Source: Myxococcales bacterium
GTDB lineage: Bacteria > Myxococcota_A > Polyangia > Palsa-1104 > JAEUJZ01
NCBI GenBank assembly: GCA_016794505.1
Contig: JAEUJZ010000152.1
Location: forward strand, 1-64,000
Reading direction: 5' to 3'
Length of the DNA: 64,000 nucleotides
Made by a program: the position numbers and the translations under genes. Shown one piece after another: positions 9,519-17,826 of this stretch (position 1 is the first letter of the stretch; each line of letters starts with the position of its first letter). Under the pieces are notes generated by a model. That model worked only from the letters and a program-made list of their open reading frames with translations, was not told the origin of the DNA and did no database searches.

Positions 9519-10172
9519 CTATGGCGCGGGGCGGTCGCTCTTTTCGGGCTCGGGTGGCAGCGGCACCAGATCGGCGGCGGTGTCTTCCAAGTCGCGGAAG
9601 CGGGCCACGGCCTGCTCGACGGGCGTCACCACCGTCAGCACGTAGCCAAAGGGCGGGTTGAGAAACAGGTACTGCCGCAGGACCTGCGGCCGCTGGCCTT
9701 CTTGCACGACAAGCTGTGCGTCGACCTGCAGTCGCTGCCCACCCGGCCACTGCGCGGCGCGTTGGGCCATCACCCGCAAGCTGCTGACGCGTCCCTGCTT
9801 GCGCAGCGCAGCGGTCTGCTCGCCAAACGTCTGCAGCGTGGTCCCGACCGGCACGCGCTGACCAACCAAGGTCATCACCGCGCGCTCGCCGCCTTGCACG
9901 CGCTCGGCCCAGGCCAAAAGCTGCGGATAGCTGCCGCGATCGCGCGATCGAAGCTCCCACCGCGGCGGAGTCTTAAAGCCCGAGATGGCGTAGTCGCGAC
10001 GTACGACTTCTTCCGCGGACGCAGCGCTCGCGCTTCCCACGGCAAGCATGAGCGCTGTGGGGCGACGGGGCGCTGGCTGATGGCTTGGCGACACGAACAG
10101 CAACGACCCCGCAAGCAGGGCGGCCGGTATGTCCCGGCGGTGTGACCGCTGTCGCGCCGAGGGGCTGCTCAT
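9519..10172 (-). CDS. secreted protein of unknown function, possibly DcrB/PsbP-like
   Basis: 217 residues from an ATG at 10172 that overlaps the ferredoxin stop (ATGA). The N-terminus has two hydrophobic stretches (AALLAGSLLFV and ALMLAVGSASAASA) before a likely signal peptidase site at ASA-E, so export is probable. The rest is a compact domain with DYAISGFKTPPRWEL, a central helix (YPQLLAWAERVQGGE) and a C-terminal FGYVLTVVTPVEQAVARFRDLEDTA, which recalls the DcrB/PsbP fold where a Phe-rich strand and a final amphipathic helix close the sheet. That family link is inference. The gene lies between a ferredoxin and an alpha-2-macroglobulin, 71 bp upstream of the latter's start. Confidence 0.7.
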   Translation of the reverse strand: MSSPSARQRSHRRDIPAALLAGSLLFVSPSHQPAPRRPTALMLAVGSASAASAEEVVRRDYAISGFKTPPRWELRSRDRGSYPQLLAWAERVQGGERAVMTLVGQRVPVGTTLQTFGEQTAALRKQGRVSSLRVMAQRAAQWPGGQRLQVDAQLVVQEGQRPQVLRQYLFLNPPFGYVLTVVTPVEQAVARFRDLEDTAADLVPLPPEPEKSDRPAP

Positions 10173-10510
10173 CGCTTGCCGCCCAGCTTGCCAAGAGACG
10201 TCGGCAGCAGCTTGGCTCCGCGCGGCGCATCGGGGATCTGCAGCGTCAGATCTCCCGTGGGCTGGATCTGACAGGCCAAGCGCAGCTTGGTCAGAAAATA
10301 GGTGTTGCCGAGGTGCCGTTTTTCCGTGTCGCTGACCGGCGGCAGCGCGCTCTCGCCCAGGATGACTTTGACCCGGCAGAGGCCGCAGGTCCCTCGTCCG
10401 ACACAGGCCGTGGGAATCGGCACGTTCTGGCGGCGGGCGGCGGCAAAGACGGTCTCGCTTTCGCTGCACTCGATCTGCACAGAAAGCGGCTCGATGGTGA
10501 TGCGGGCCAT
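10169..10510 (-). CDS. [2Fe-2S] ferredoxin
   Basis: 113 residues from the ATG at 10510; two further ATGs (10519, 10522) are also in frame. The plant/adrenodoxin-type cluster motif is complete: C36-x5-C42-x2-C45 (ACVGRGTCGLC) and C80 (LACQIQP). It is a small cytoplasmic electron carrier. The C-terminus (SLGKLGGKR) extends past the domain. The gene overlaps the next gene by 4 bp, so it is translationally coupled to a secreted protein upstream of the alpha-2-macroglobulin. The electron donor and acceptor are not apparent from context. The start codon at 10510 lies in the loop of a perfect 7-bp inverted repeat. Confidence 0.9.
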   Translation of the reverse strand: MARITIEPLSVQIECSESETVFAAARRQNVPIPTACVGRGTCGLCRVKVILGESALPPVSDTEKRHLGNTYFLTKLRLACQIQPTGDLTLQIPDAPRGAKLLPTSLGKLGGKR

Positions 10511-10521
10511 GGATCGCATCA
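10498..10521 (-). promoter_or_regulatory. inverted repeat enclosing the ferredoxin start codon
   Basis: TGATGCG at 10498-10504 pairs with CGCATCA at 10515-10521. On the minus strand the RNA would fold as a 7-bp stem with a 10-nt loop holding the ATG of the ferredoxin gene. It could control translation or act as an operator; no direct evidence. Confidence 0.35.
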
Positions 10522-10574
10522 TTCTAATCAGCGAGCGCGCATGTCACAGCAGGATCTGCGAGTGAATTTGATAT

Positions 10575-12722
10575 ATGTCGCGGATGAACACACGTCCCGC
10601 TCTCACATGGTGTAAGCGAGCTCGTCCGTCGAGTGGTCGCTTGCTGTTCTCGCTGTTCGCGGCCCTGGGTCTAGACAGTGCTTCAGCCCTGGCCGGATCG
10701 GATCCACCTGTCGCTGCGCCGCCCGTCGCGCCAGGGAAGCGCCCGCTGTCGGCGCTGCCCTATACGCCGAGCTTGGATGTTCGCTTCATGGATCGCAGCG
10801 CGGATCCCTGCACGGACTTTTATCGCTATTCCTGCGGCGGCTGGATGAAGCTGAACCCTGTCCCGGCGGATCAAGCGCGCTGGACCGTGTACGGCAAGCT
10901 GTTCGACGAGAACCAGCAGTTCCTGTGGGGCCTCTTGAGCGATGCCAGCCAGCTTCGTCCGGGGCGCAGCGCGGTGCAGCAAAAGATCGGCGACTATTTC
11001 GCGGCTTGCATGGACGAAGCCGGCGTTGAAAAGCGCGGTGCTGCGGTGCTGCAAGCCGACCTGTCCGCGATCGCTGCCCTGCGCAGCAACGAGGATCTGG
11101 CCCGCTATCTTGGAACCGTCCACGCCCGCGTTCCGTTTGGCTACAGCCCGGCGATGTTTGGCTTTGGCGCCGATCAAGATCCGGGCAACTCGGAACAGGT
11201 GATCGCGTGGGCCAGCGCGGCGGGCTTGGGACTGCCGGACCGCGACTACTACACCAAAGAGGACAAGAAATCCGTCGAGACGCGGGCGCGCTATCAGCAG
11301 CACATCGCGACGCTGCTGGGCTTGGCCGGAGAGCCAACCGCGCAGGCGCAGAGCGATGCCAAGACGGTGCTGCGCATTGAAACAACGCTGGCCAAGGCCT
11401 CGCTGACGCGCGTCGAGCGCCGCGACCCGTACAAGATTTATCACAAGCTCAAGCTGGCTGAGCTTCAGGCTCTGACGCCGAGCTTCCGCTGGGCGGATTA
11501 TCTGTCTGCCGTCGGTGCGCCGAGTCTGGTTGAGGCCAACGTCACCGAGCCTGCGTTCTTCAAAACGCTGTCCGAGCTTCTGAAGAAAGAGGCGCTCTCG
11601 ACCTGGCAGGCGTACCTGCGCTGGCACCTTGTGCGCGCTCGCGCCCAGTATTTGTCGACGGCGTTCGTGAAGGCGGACTTTGATTTTTACCGCGCCTATC
11701 TGCGCGGCGTGAAAGAACAGCAGCCGCGCTGGAAGCGCTGTGCCGCCTGGGTCGATCGGGATCTGGGCGAAGCGCTGGGCCAGGTCTTCGTCGAAAAAGC
11801 CTTCAATCCGGCCATCAAAAAGAAGGCGCTCGACATGGTCCTGCTCATCGAGCAAGTGATGGGCGAGCGACTCAAGCGCCTCGACTGGATGAGCGAGCCG
11901 ACCAAGAAAGAAGCGCAGGCCAAGTTGAGCAGCATGCGCAACAAGATCGGTTATCCCGACAAGTGGCGCGACTACTCGACGCTGGATGTCGTGCGCGAAG
12001 AGTTCGTCGGCAACGTCGAGCGGGCCGCGATCTTCGAGACCAAGCGGCAGTTTGCCAAGATCGGAAAGCCCATCGATCGCGGCGAATGGTCGATGACGCC
12101 ACCGACGGTGAATGCCTACTACAGCGCGTCGATGAACGACATGAACTTTCCGGCTGCGGTGCTCTTGCCGCCGCTTTTTGATCTGAAGCTCGACGATGCG
12201 CCGAACTATGGCAACACGGGTGGCACCATCGGGCACGAGCTCATCCACGGCTTCGATGACGAAGGCCGCAACTTCGACGCCAAAGGCAACCTGCGCGACT
12301 GGTGGACGCCCGCGGATGCCAAAGAATTCGAAAAGCGCACAAGCTGCATCGCCGACCAGTACGCGCAGTACGTCATCGTCGACGACATCAAGATCAACAG
12401 CAAGCTGACGCTGGGCGAAGACGTGGCGGACCTGGGCGGGCTGATTCTGGCCTGGGAAGCCTGGCAGCAAGCGACGCACAACCAGCGCCTGCAGCCGATG
12501 GAGGGTCTGTCGCCCGAGCAGCGCTTCTTCATCGGCTTTGCGCAGTGGACCTGCGAGAACCAGCGTGACGAAGACAAGCGCGTGAGTGCTCTGACCAACC
12601 CGCACTCGCCGGGCATCTATCGCATCAACGGCGTCGTCGCCAACATGCCCGAGTTCGCCCGTGCCTTTTCCTGCAAGCCAGGTGCGCCGCTGGTGCGCAA
12701 GAACATCTGCAAGGTGTGGTGA
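10575..12722 (+). CDS. M13 family zinc metallopeptidase (neprilysin/PepO type)
   Basis: 715 residues with an N-terminal signal (GRLLFSLFAALGLDSASALA), so exported. M13 enzymes are zinc endopeptidases that cut oligopeptides. The catalytic site is complete: IGHELIHGFDDEG with H554, E555 and H558; the second zinc-ligand motif GEDVADLGG; and the family C-terminus CKVW. The substrate-side sequence NDMNFPAAVLLPP also matches. The N-terminal domain starts with the typical DxSxxPCTDFYRYSCGGW motif. Length is normal for the family. It is transcribed alone, divergently from the ferredoxin gene. No strong Shine-Dalgarno is visible before the ATG at 10575. Confidence 0.97.
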   Translation: MSRMNTRPALTWCKRARPSSGRLLFSLFAALGLDSASALAGSDPPVAAPPVAPGKRPLSALPYTPSLDVRFMDRSADPCTDFYRYSCGGWMKLNPVPADQARWTVYGKLFDENQQFLWGLLSDASQLRPGRSAVQQKIGDYFAACMDEAGVEKRGAAVLQADLSAIAALRSNEDLARYLGTVHARVPFGYSPAMFGFGADQDPGNSEQVIAWASAAGLGLPDRDYYTKEDKKSVETRARYQQHIATLLGLAGEPTAQAQSDAKTVLRIETTLAKASLTRVERRDPYKIYHKLKLAELQALTPSFRWADYLSAVGAPSLVEANVTEPAFFKTLSELLKKEALSTWQAYLRWHLVRARAQYLSTAFVKADFDFYRAYLRGVKEQQPRWKRCAAWVDRDLGEALGQVFVEKAFNPAIKKKALDMVLLIEQVMGERLKRLDWMSEPTKKEAQAKLSSMRNKIGYPDKWRDYSTLDVVREEFVGNVERAAIFETKRQFAKIGKPIDRGEWSMTPPTVNAYYSASMNDMNFPAAVLLPPLFDLKLDDAPNYGNTGGTIGHELIHGFDDEGRNFDAKGNLRDWWTPADAKEFEKRTSCIADQYAQYVIVDDIKINSKLTLGEDVADLGGLILAWEAWQQATHNQRLQPMEGLSPEQRFFIGFAQWTCENQRDEDKRVSALTNPHSPGIYRINGVVANMPEFARAFSCKPGAPLVRKNICKVW

Positions 12723-12851
12723 TCGACGCGTCGCGACGGCCCGCAGCCAGTCGGGCGGCACCGTCGTCTCGCGTGTTCAGGGGGGCAAAGCTAGGGGGGC
12801 AAGCCAGGCGGGGAGGGTTCGGAGCGCGTCGAGAGCGGGCGCAGCGGCAGC

Positions 12852-15029
12852 TTACTTGGCCGCCTTCTTCTTACCCGCCTTCTTGTCTGCTTTAGCGCCT
12901 TTCTTGTCTGCTTTAGCGTCCTTCTTGTCTGCTTTAGCGTCCTTCTTGTCTGCTTTAGCGTCCTGCTTGCCCGCGGCTTCCTCGGTCTTGCCCGCTGGCT
13001 TCTTTCCCGCGTCCGTCGCTTTGTTCTGCGTGGCTGGCGCTGTCTGTGCTGCGCTGGGCGCTTGCGTCGGTGCGGCCGTCGGTGCGGGCGCCGCGCTCTG
13101 CGGCTGCGGCGGATCGACGATGCGGAAGTCGACGCGACGGTTCAGAGCGCGACCCTTTTCGTTCTTGTTGTCTGCGATCGGGCGGGTATCGCCGTAGCCC
13201 TGCGACTCCAGCCGCTTCTCTTCGATGCCTTCCTTGGCGACCAGGTGCTTAAGGACGCTGGCGGCGCGGCGCTTCGATAGATCCAGGTTCTTGTCGGGCT
13301 TGCCCTTGTTGTCGGTGTGGCCTTCGATGCCGACCTTCTTGACGAAGGGCTGCACCTTGAGCACGTCGGCCACGGCCTTCAGCACCGGGAAGCTCTTAGG
13401 CAGGATGGTGTCTTTGTTCGTCGCAAAGAAGATCTGCTGCTTGATGGTGATCAGGCCGTTTTTGATCTCGACCAAGCCGGGGCAGCCATTCTTTTTTGGA
13501 TCCGGGGATGGAGCGCCGGGCTTGTCCGGGCACGCATCCTCGGGGTCGACGACGGTATCGCCGTCGGTATCGGGCAGCGGGCAGCCGCGCTTGGCTGGAT
13601 CGGGCTTCACGCCGGCCGGGATCTCAAGGCACTGGTCTTCGTGATCCCAGACGCCGTCACCGTCTTTGTCCGTCGCCGGGCAGCCCTTGCGCCGCGGATC
13701 GGGGTGCTCGCCAGCCGGCGTATCCAGGCACTGATCTTCGTTGTCAAAGACGCCGTCCTCGTCGCGATCCTTGAGCGGGCAGCCCTTCTTTTCAGGATCC
13801 GGGTTCTTACCCGCGGGCTTGTCGACGCACTGGTCTTCATAGTCAAAGACGCCGTCGCTGTCGCTGTCCTGCGCCGGGCAGCCCTTGCGCGCCGGATCGG
13901 GGTGATCGCCGGCCGCTGTCTTCGGGCACAGATCTTGGTTGTCCCAGACTCCGTCCATATCGATGTCGGTGAGCGGACAGCCCTTCTTTTCTGGGTCGGG
14001 CTGCAGGCCGGCCTGCACGTCGGGACACAGGTCTTCGTGATCTTGCACGCCGTCCTTGTCGCGGTCTTTGATGATGGGCGGCAGCGGCGCATACGCGATG
14101 CGAAGCAGCGCTCGCGCATCTGGGGTTCCGGGCTCGCGCAGAAGACCGATGCCGCCGGCTCCTCCAAGCTGGATGAGGTTGGCGATGTTGTAGTGGAAAC
14201 CAGCCAGCACTTCGACGCTGGTGGCGTTCTGCTGGAACGCTTGATTGGGAATCAGCAGGGTGCCCAGGACCGCCTCGGGTCCGATGGCGAAGCGGCGCTC
14301 TTTGTCGGCGTAGTAGATCGACGCGCCCAGCTGAAGTTCAGACCCAGCCGTGCCCGCGACGAAGTTGTTCGCCACCAAGCGCGCCTCCGGTCGATACAGG
14401 AAGCCGCCGGTAAACGACCAACGAATGCGCGAGCCATAGCCCGCCAAGATCAGCTTGGGCAGAAAGCGGAACTGTGTGTCGTTTCGCGTATTAAACGCCC
14501 CATTTGCGCCATCGTTGAGCGGTATCCACGCGTGCGCCGCCACCGACAGCGAGATCGGGCTTGCATCCGGCTGACCGAAGATGCGGAACATCAGGCCAAA
14601 GCGCGGGTCAGCAAAGCCCAGGCCCGTCGCCTGCAGGCTGCCCGCCGGCAGTCCTTCGCCCTGCGACAGAAGCTGCACGGGCAGCGAGGCCGTGATGTTC
14701 AAGCGGTCAAAGAACGACACCGCAAGATCCAGGTGCAGCGACAAGAAGTGCGCCTGGATGGCCCCGGTGTTCATCACCGAGCCGTTGGTGTTCTGGCGCG
14801 CCTGCGTGAGCTGGTTGTGCGCGTAGTTCAGCGTCAAGCCGCCAGCAAAGCGACGCGTCGAGCTGTACCAGGGATGGTCGACCCAAAAGCTCCACTCGCC
14901 GGCTGCCGTCGGTTCGTAACGGCTGACCTGGAAACCAAGGGGGGTCTGCTGCGCCTGGGCCACGCCAGGGCTCGCCCCAAGCAGGGCCAGTGCGGCGAGT
15001 GTGCTGCGGATGCAAGAAGATGAACTCAC
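12852..15029 (-). CDS. OmpA-family outer-membrane protein with TSP3 repeats and Lys-rich tail
   Basis: 725 residues, GTG start at 15029 with AAGGAG 7 nt upstream and a signal peptide ending GVAQAQ. Residues about 25-315 are strand-rich and look like an outer-membrane barrel or barrel-like domain. Then follow six thrombospondin type 3 repeats (each about 35 residues, D-D-DGV-D--D-CPD-pattern with paired Asp that bind calcium in the family). The OmpA/MotB peptidoglycan-binding domain follows (about 515-635; GHTDNKG, LSKRRAASV, GYGDTRPI, NRRVDFRI). The end is a Pro/Ala/Thr linker and a highly basic tail built on DAKADKK units, from four 21-bp tandem repeats. The layout is common in Myxococcota surface proteins; the cationic tail is unusual. 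Confidence 0.95.
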   Translation of the reverse strand: MSSSSCIRSTLAALALLGASPGVAQAQQTPLGFQVSRYEPTAAGEWSFWVDHPWYSSTRRFAGGLTLNYAHNQLTQARQNTNGSVMNTGAIQAHFLSLHLDLAVSFFDRLNITASLPVQLLSQGEGLPAGSLQATGLGFADPRFGLMFRIFGQPDASPISLSVAAHAWIPLNDGANGAFNTRNDTQFRFLPKLILAGYGSRIRWSFTGGFLYRPEARLVANNFVAGTAGSELQLGASIYYADKERRFAIGPEAVLGTLLIPNQAFQQNATSVEVLAGFHYNIANLIQLGGAGGIGLLREPGTPDARALLRIAYAPLPPIIKDRDKDGVQDHEDLCPDVQAGLQPDPEKKGCPLTDIDMDGVWDNQDLCPKTAAGDHPDPARKGCPAQDSDSDGVFDYEDQCVDKPAGKNPDPEKKGCPLKDRDEDGVFDNEDQCLDTPAGEHPDPRRKGCPATDKDGDGVWDHEDQCLEIPAGVKPDPAKRGCPLPDTDGDTVVDPEDACPDKPGAPSPDPKKNGCPGLVEIKNGLITIKQQIFFATNKDTILPKSFPVLKAVADVLKVQPFVKKVGIEGHTDNKGKPDKNLDLSKRRAASVLKHLVAKEGIEEKRLESQGYGDTRPIADNKNEKGRALNRRVDFRIVDPPQPQSAAPAPTAAPTQAPSAAQTAPATQNKATDAGKKPAGKTEEAAGKQDAKADKKDAKADKKDAKADKKGAKADKKAGKKKAAK
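12880..12963. repeat. four 21-bp tandem repeats encoding DAKADKK
   Basis: Units start at 12880, 12901, 12922 and 12943. The last three are identical; the first differs at two positions near its end. They lie in the 3' end of the OmpA gene and keep the frame (21 bp = 7 codons), so copy-number change would lengthen or shorten the lysine-rich tail. Confidence 0.9.
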
Positions 15030-15089
15030 GAGGCGACTCCTTGTTTCTTGCGGGTCAAAAAGACGGCGGGGGCGAACACGGCCCCGGAC

Positions 15090-17507
15090 TTAGGCTCCCT
15101 GGCTGGGAAGGCGCTGTGCGTCTTCCTGCATGCGGCGTCCTCGACGAGCACCGACGAGAGCACCCAGTCCCAGCAGCGCGGCCAGAAGTCCAAGCGGCTG
15201 CGCCTGACTTCCACCCCGCGGATCCGTCGACGAGCAGCTAATCCCGCCGCCGGTCAAGACGAGCGTGCGTCCGTCGGCATTGCCGGTGTCCGTCGGGCAC
15301 TGCGCGCTCTGGCCGTCGCAGACCTCGGCGGTATCCATGCCCCCCGTCGATGGGCGGCACACGTCCATGGCTGGCTTCACGACATCCGCGGGGCAGGTCA
15401 AGCTCGTCCCGTTGCAGGTCTCGGCCGCGTCGCAGGAGCCCGCTGCGGGGCGGCAGGTGTTGCCCGCGCTCACCGCACCACAGGTCCCGTTGGCAGCGGC
15501 GCCGGCTGCTGCGCTGCAGGCCTGGCAGTCTTCGGTATTGCTGTCGCCGCAGGCCGTATCGCAGCAGACATTGTCGGCGCAGAAGCCGCTTATGCATTGG
15601 CTTGCCATGGTGCATGGCTGACCGTTTGCTACCGGCACAGGCGTCTCATACGCGCCGAGATCGCAGCGCGCCACACCGCGGGCCGTGCCGCGTGCATCGA
15701 CGCCCGAGACGGGAGCCGCACTGCACGTGGCCAGCGCGCCCGCGCCGATTGCCGGGCTGCCCGTCATAAGAGCCATCGTCTGCACCGGGCCGCCGTTATT
15801 TGCCAGGGCCGCGAGCATGGGGTTGGCCGTCGCCGCCTGGCTGTTGAGCGTGCCGCCCGTGTTGGTGGCGGTCACGATGATGTTTTGCGCGTTTGCAGTC
15901 ACGGTCGCGGTGCCCATGGCCTGTTGGTTGATCAGGTTTTTGGCGGCGCCGGGCGGGTTGGCCAAGATGCTGTTTCGGATCGTGGCCGTCGCTGTGGCGG
16001 CTGCGCTGCCATACGAAAGGTTGAATAGATCGCTGCCATCCACGGCACCGGCCGCCGTGCCACTGCCGGACTGCACGTTGTTTGCCGAGAGCGTCGAGTT
16101 GGTGATCTCGACGGTGCCATTCAGGTTGAAGATGGCACCGCCATAGCCGCTGCCGCCATTGCCCACGGAGTTGCCGCCGTTGTTGCCCGCGCTGCCGCCG
16201 GTCGCGGTGTTGGCCGTAAGCGTGCTGTTGACGACGCTGAGCTGACCTTCGTGGACGAAGATGGCGCCGCCCGCACCCATGCCGCCGCCGCCCGTCGCGG
16301 TGGTGTCATACGAAGCGCTGCCGCCGCCGAAGCCACCTGGCTGGGCGGGAGCGACCGAGGATCCGCCTGCGCCGCCGCCGAAGCCGCCGACTGCACCACG
16401 CAAGCTGCCGCCACCGCCGCCGCCACCGAAGCCACCTCCGCCGGCATAGCCACCCGATCCACCACCGCCGCCAACGCCGCCGCCACCGCGGAACTGCGCA
16501 CCACCGCCACCGAACGCGCCGCCGCCACCGCACTGCACTGCGGCCATGTTGCCGGTGCCGCCATTGCCGCCAAAGCCCGCGCCGCCACCGCCGGCACACT
16601 GCGCATCTGGGCTGCCCGCGCCGCTGCCGCCTGAGCCGGGCGAGCCAGCCCCGGTGCCGCTTCCCGCACCGCCGAGGATGCGGGCGCCGCCGCCATTGCC
16701 GCCATTGGTCATGTTGGCGTTTGTGCCGTTTTCCGATCCGGTGGCGCTCATGCCGCCGGCTCCCGCGGTCTTGCCGCCTTCGGTCCCAGCGATGCCGGGG
16801 CCGCCATCGTTCCCAGTGGCGCTGCGGAAGCCACCGCCGCCGCCTGCCCCAGCTCCGCCCATGCCGCCGCCGCCCGTAAAGTTTGGCGTCGCCGCGCCAT
16901 CACCGCTGCTGCCGCCCCGCGCGTTGTTTCCGGTGAGCGTCACGGCGACCAAGTTGACCATGCCGTTGGCATAGATGGCGCCGCCCGCTCCCATGCCGCC
17001 GCCTCCGGTGAACTTGCCGACGACGCTGTTGCCGCCGCGCGCCACGCCGTTGCGCAGCGTCACGTTCTTGAGCGTCAGCTTGCCGGCCTGCTTCGGTGGC
17101 AGGGTCAGGCTCGACACAAAGAACAGTCGCATGTCCGGGGCGGCGCCCGCAGTGCTGCGCTCGATGATGGCGCCTTGCTGTGTGCCGTCGATGGTGATGT
17201 CGCTGGTAATGGGCGGCAGAGCCGTCGGGCCGTACCAGTAGTTGTCGATGGCCGTCAGGCTGTACGTGCAGCCGCCCTTGAGGGTGATCGTGTGCGGGCC
17301 GGCGCCGTTGGCGTTGGCGCTGCTGATGGCCGTGATCAGGCTGGATGCATCGCAGTCCGTGAGCGTCGTCATCAGCGCCGATCGACTGCTGGCGCTCTGC
17401 GGTGCAAGCGGGGCCGTCGGCTCGACGGGAGAGCAGCCCAGCACGGGGAGCAGAGCCAAGGCTGAGCAGGGCAACAGACGAGACGAGCGAAGACCTGGAC
17501 GTAGCAT
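15090..17507 (-). CDS. Gly-rich beta-helix surface lipoprotein with MYXO-CTERM-like tail
   Basis: 805 residues from the ATG at 17507 with GGAGGAA upstream; lipobox LLPVLGC. The N-terminal part resembles right-handed beta-helix outer-membrane proteins (ITLKGGCTYSL, LTLKNVTLRNG, GGAIYANG, VVNSTLTANTA, ITNSTLSANN). Between its two halves lies a glycine-rich block of about 200 residues (bases about 16300-17000) like PE-PGRS proteins. The C-terminal part has Cys-rich Dickkopf/disintegrin-like modules (CISGFCADNVCCDTAC, CDAAETCNG, AEVCDGQSAQC). It ends with Ser-Cys-Ser, a hydrophobic helix (LGLLAALLGLGALVGA) and RRGRR, the pattern of the MYXO-CTERM sorting signal, followed by 13 extra residues. It is probably a surface-exposed protein of unknown ligand. 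Confidence 0.88.
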   Translation of the reverse strand: MLRPGLRSSRLLPCSALALLPVLGCSPVEPTAPLAPQSASSRSALMTTLTDCDASSLITAISSANANGAGPHTITLKGGCTYSLTAIDNYWYGPTALPPITSDITIDGTQQGAIIERSTAGAAPDMRLFFVSSLTLPPKQAGKLTLKNVTLRNGVARGGNSVVGKFTGGGGMGAGGAIYANGMVNLVAVTLTGNNARGGSSGDGAATPNFTGGGGMGGAGAGGGGGFRSATGNDGGPGIAGTEGGKTAGAGGMSATGSENGTNANMTNGGNGGGARILGGAGSGTGAGSPGSGGSGAGSPDAQCAGGGGAGFGGNGGTGNMAAVQCGGGGAFGGGGAQFRGGGGVGGGGGSGGYAGGGGFGGGGGGGSLRGAVGGFGGGAGGSSVAPAQPGGFGGGSASYDTTATGGGGMGAGGAIFVHEGQLSVVNSTLTANTATGGSAGNNGGNSVGNGGSGYGGAIFNLNGTVEITNSTLSANNVQSGSGTAAGAVDGSDLFNLSYGSAAATATATIRNSILANPPGAAKNLINQQAMGTATVTANAQNIIVTATNTGGTLNSQAATANPMLAALANNGGPVQTMALMTGSPAIGAGALATCSAAPVSGVDARGTARGVARCDLGAYETPVPVANGQPCTMASQCISGFCADNVCCDTACGDSNTEDCQACSAAAGAAANGTCGAVSAGNTCRPAAGSCDAAETCNGTSLTCPADVVKPAMDVCRPSTGGMDTAEVCDGQSAQCPTDTGNADGRTLVLTGGGISCSSTDPRGGSQAQPLGLLAALLGLGALVGARRGRRMQEDAQRLPSQGA

Positions 17508-17826
17508 CGATTCCTCCAGCGTGCGGTACGACCTATGGCGCAGCGGCCCTCGGGAAAACGGCAACCAGGGACCAATCTGGTGTGGCCAACCCAACATGAG
17601 TATGCGCACCCATTTTCGCAGGCTCTGCGGGGTCTTGGCGAGACCTTTTGTGGCACAGCCGGCCCGCCCGCCCCGTCCTGGCTGTCGAGGACGGAGATCA
17701 GCCACCGGATCCACCCCACACGGCGAGCCGGCCGCCCGGCCCCAGTCGCGCCGCAGGTCGTGCTTTGTTAATATATTTAATTGCCGAGATTAATTGGCAA
17801 ATAATAGATCAAAAATCAAATCAGAT
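17508..17826. other. intergenic region with an AT-rich block
   Basis: 319 bp between two leftward genes. Bases 17770-17830 are very AT-rich and contain a weak hairpin on the minus strand (TTGCC...GGCAA, 10-nt loop) just past the stop of the upstream fusion gene, which could act in termination. The rest is GC-rich; I see no ORF with a start and Shine-Dalgarno and no clear promoter for the gene at 17507. Confidence 0.4.

Noticed and set aside
10683..12761. 692-codon ORF antisense to the M13 peptidase
   Set aside because: The peptidase frame has full catalytic motifs; the antisense frame has an Arg/Gly/His-rich, motif-free translation.
13500..14060. Periodic repeat considered as a CRISPR array
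   Set aside because: The period is about 108 bp and is explained by coding TSP3 repeats; there are no short identical repeats with unique spacers.
13317..15023. 568-codon ORF antisense to the OmpA gene
   Set aside because: Its apparent repeats mirror the TSP3 repeats of the real gene on the other strand.
16240..17000. GC-rich repeat considered as a structural DNA repeat
   Set aside because: It is the coding sequence of the Gly-rich block of the surface protein.
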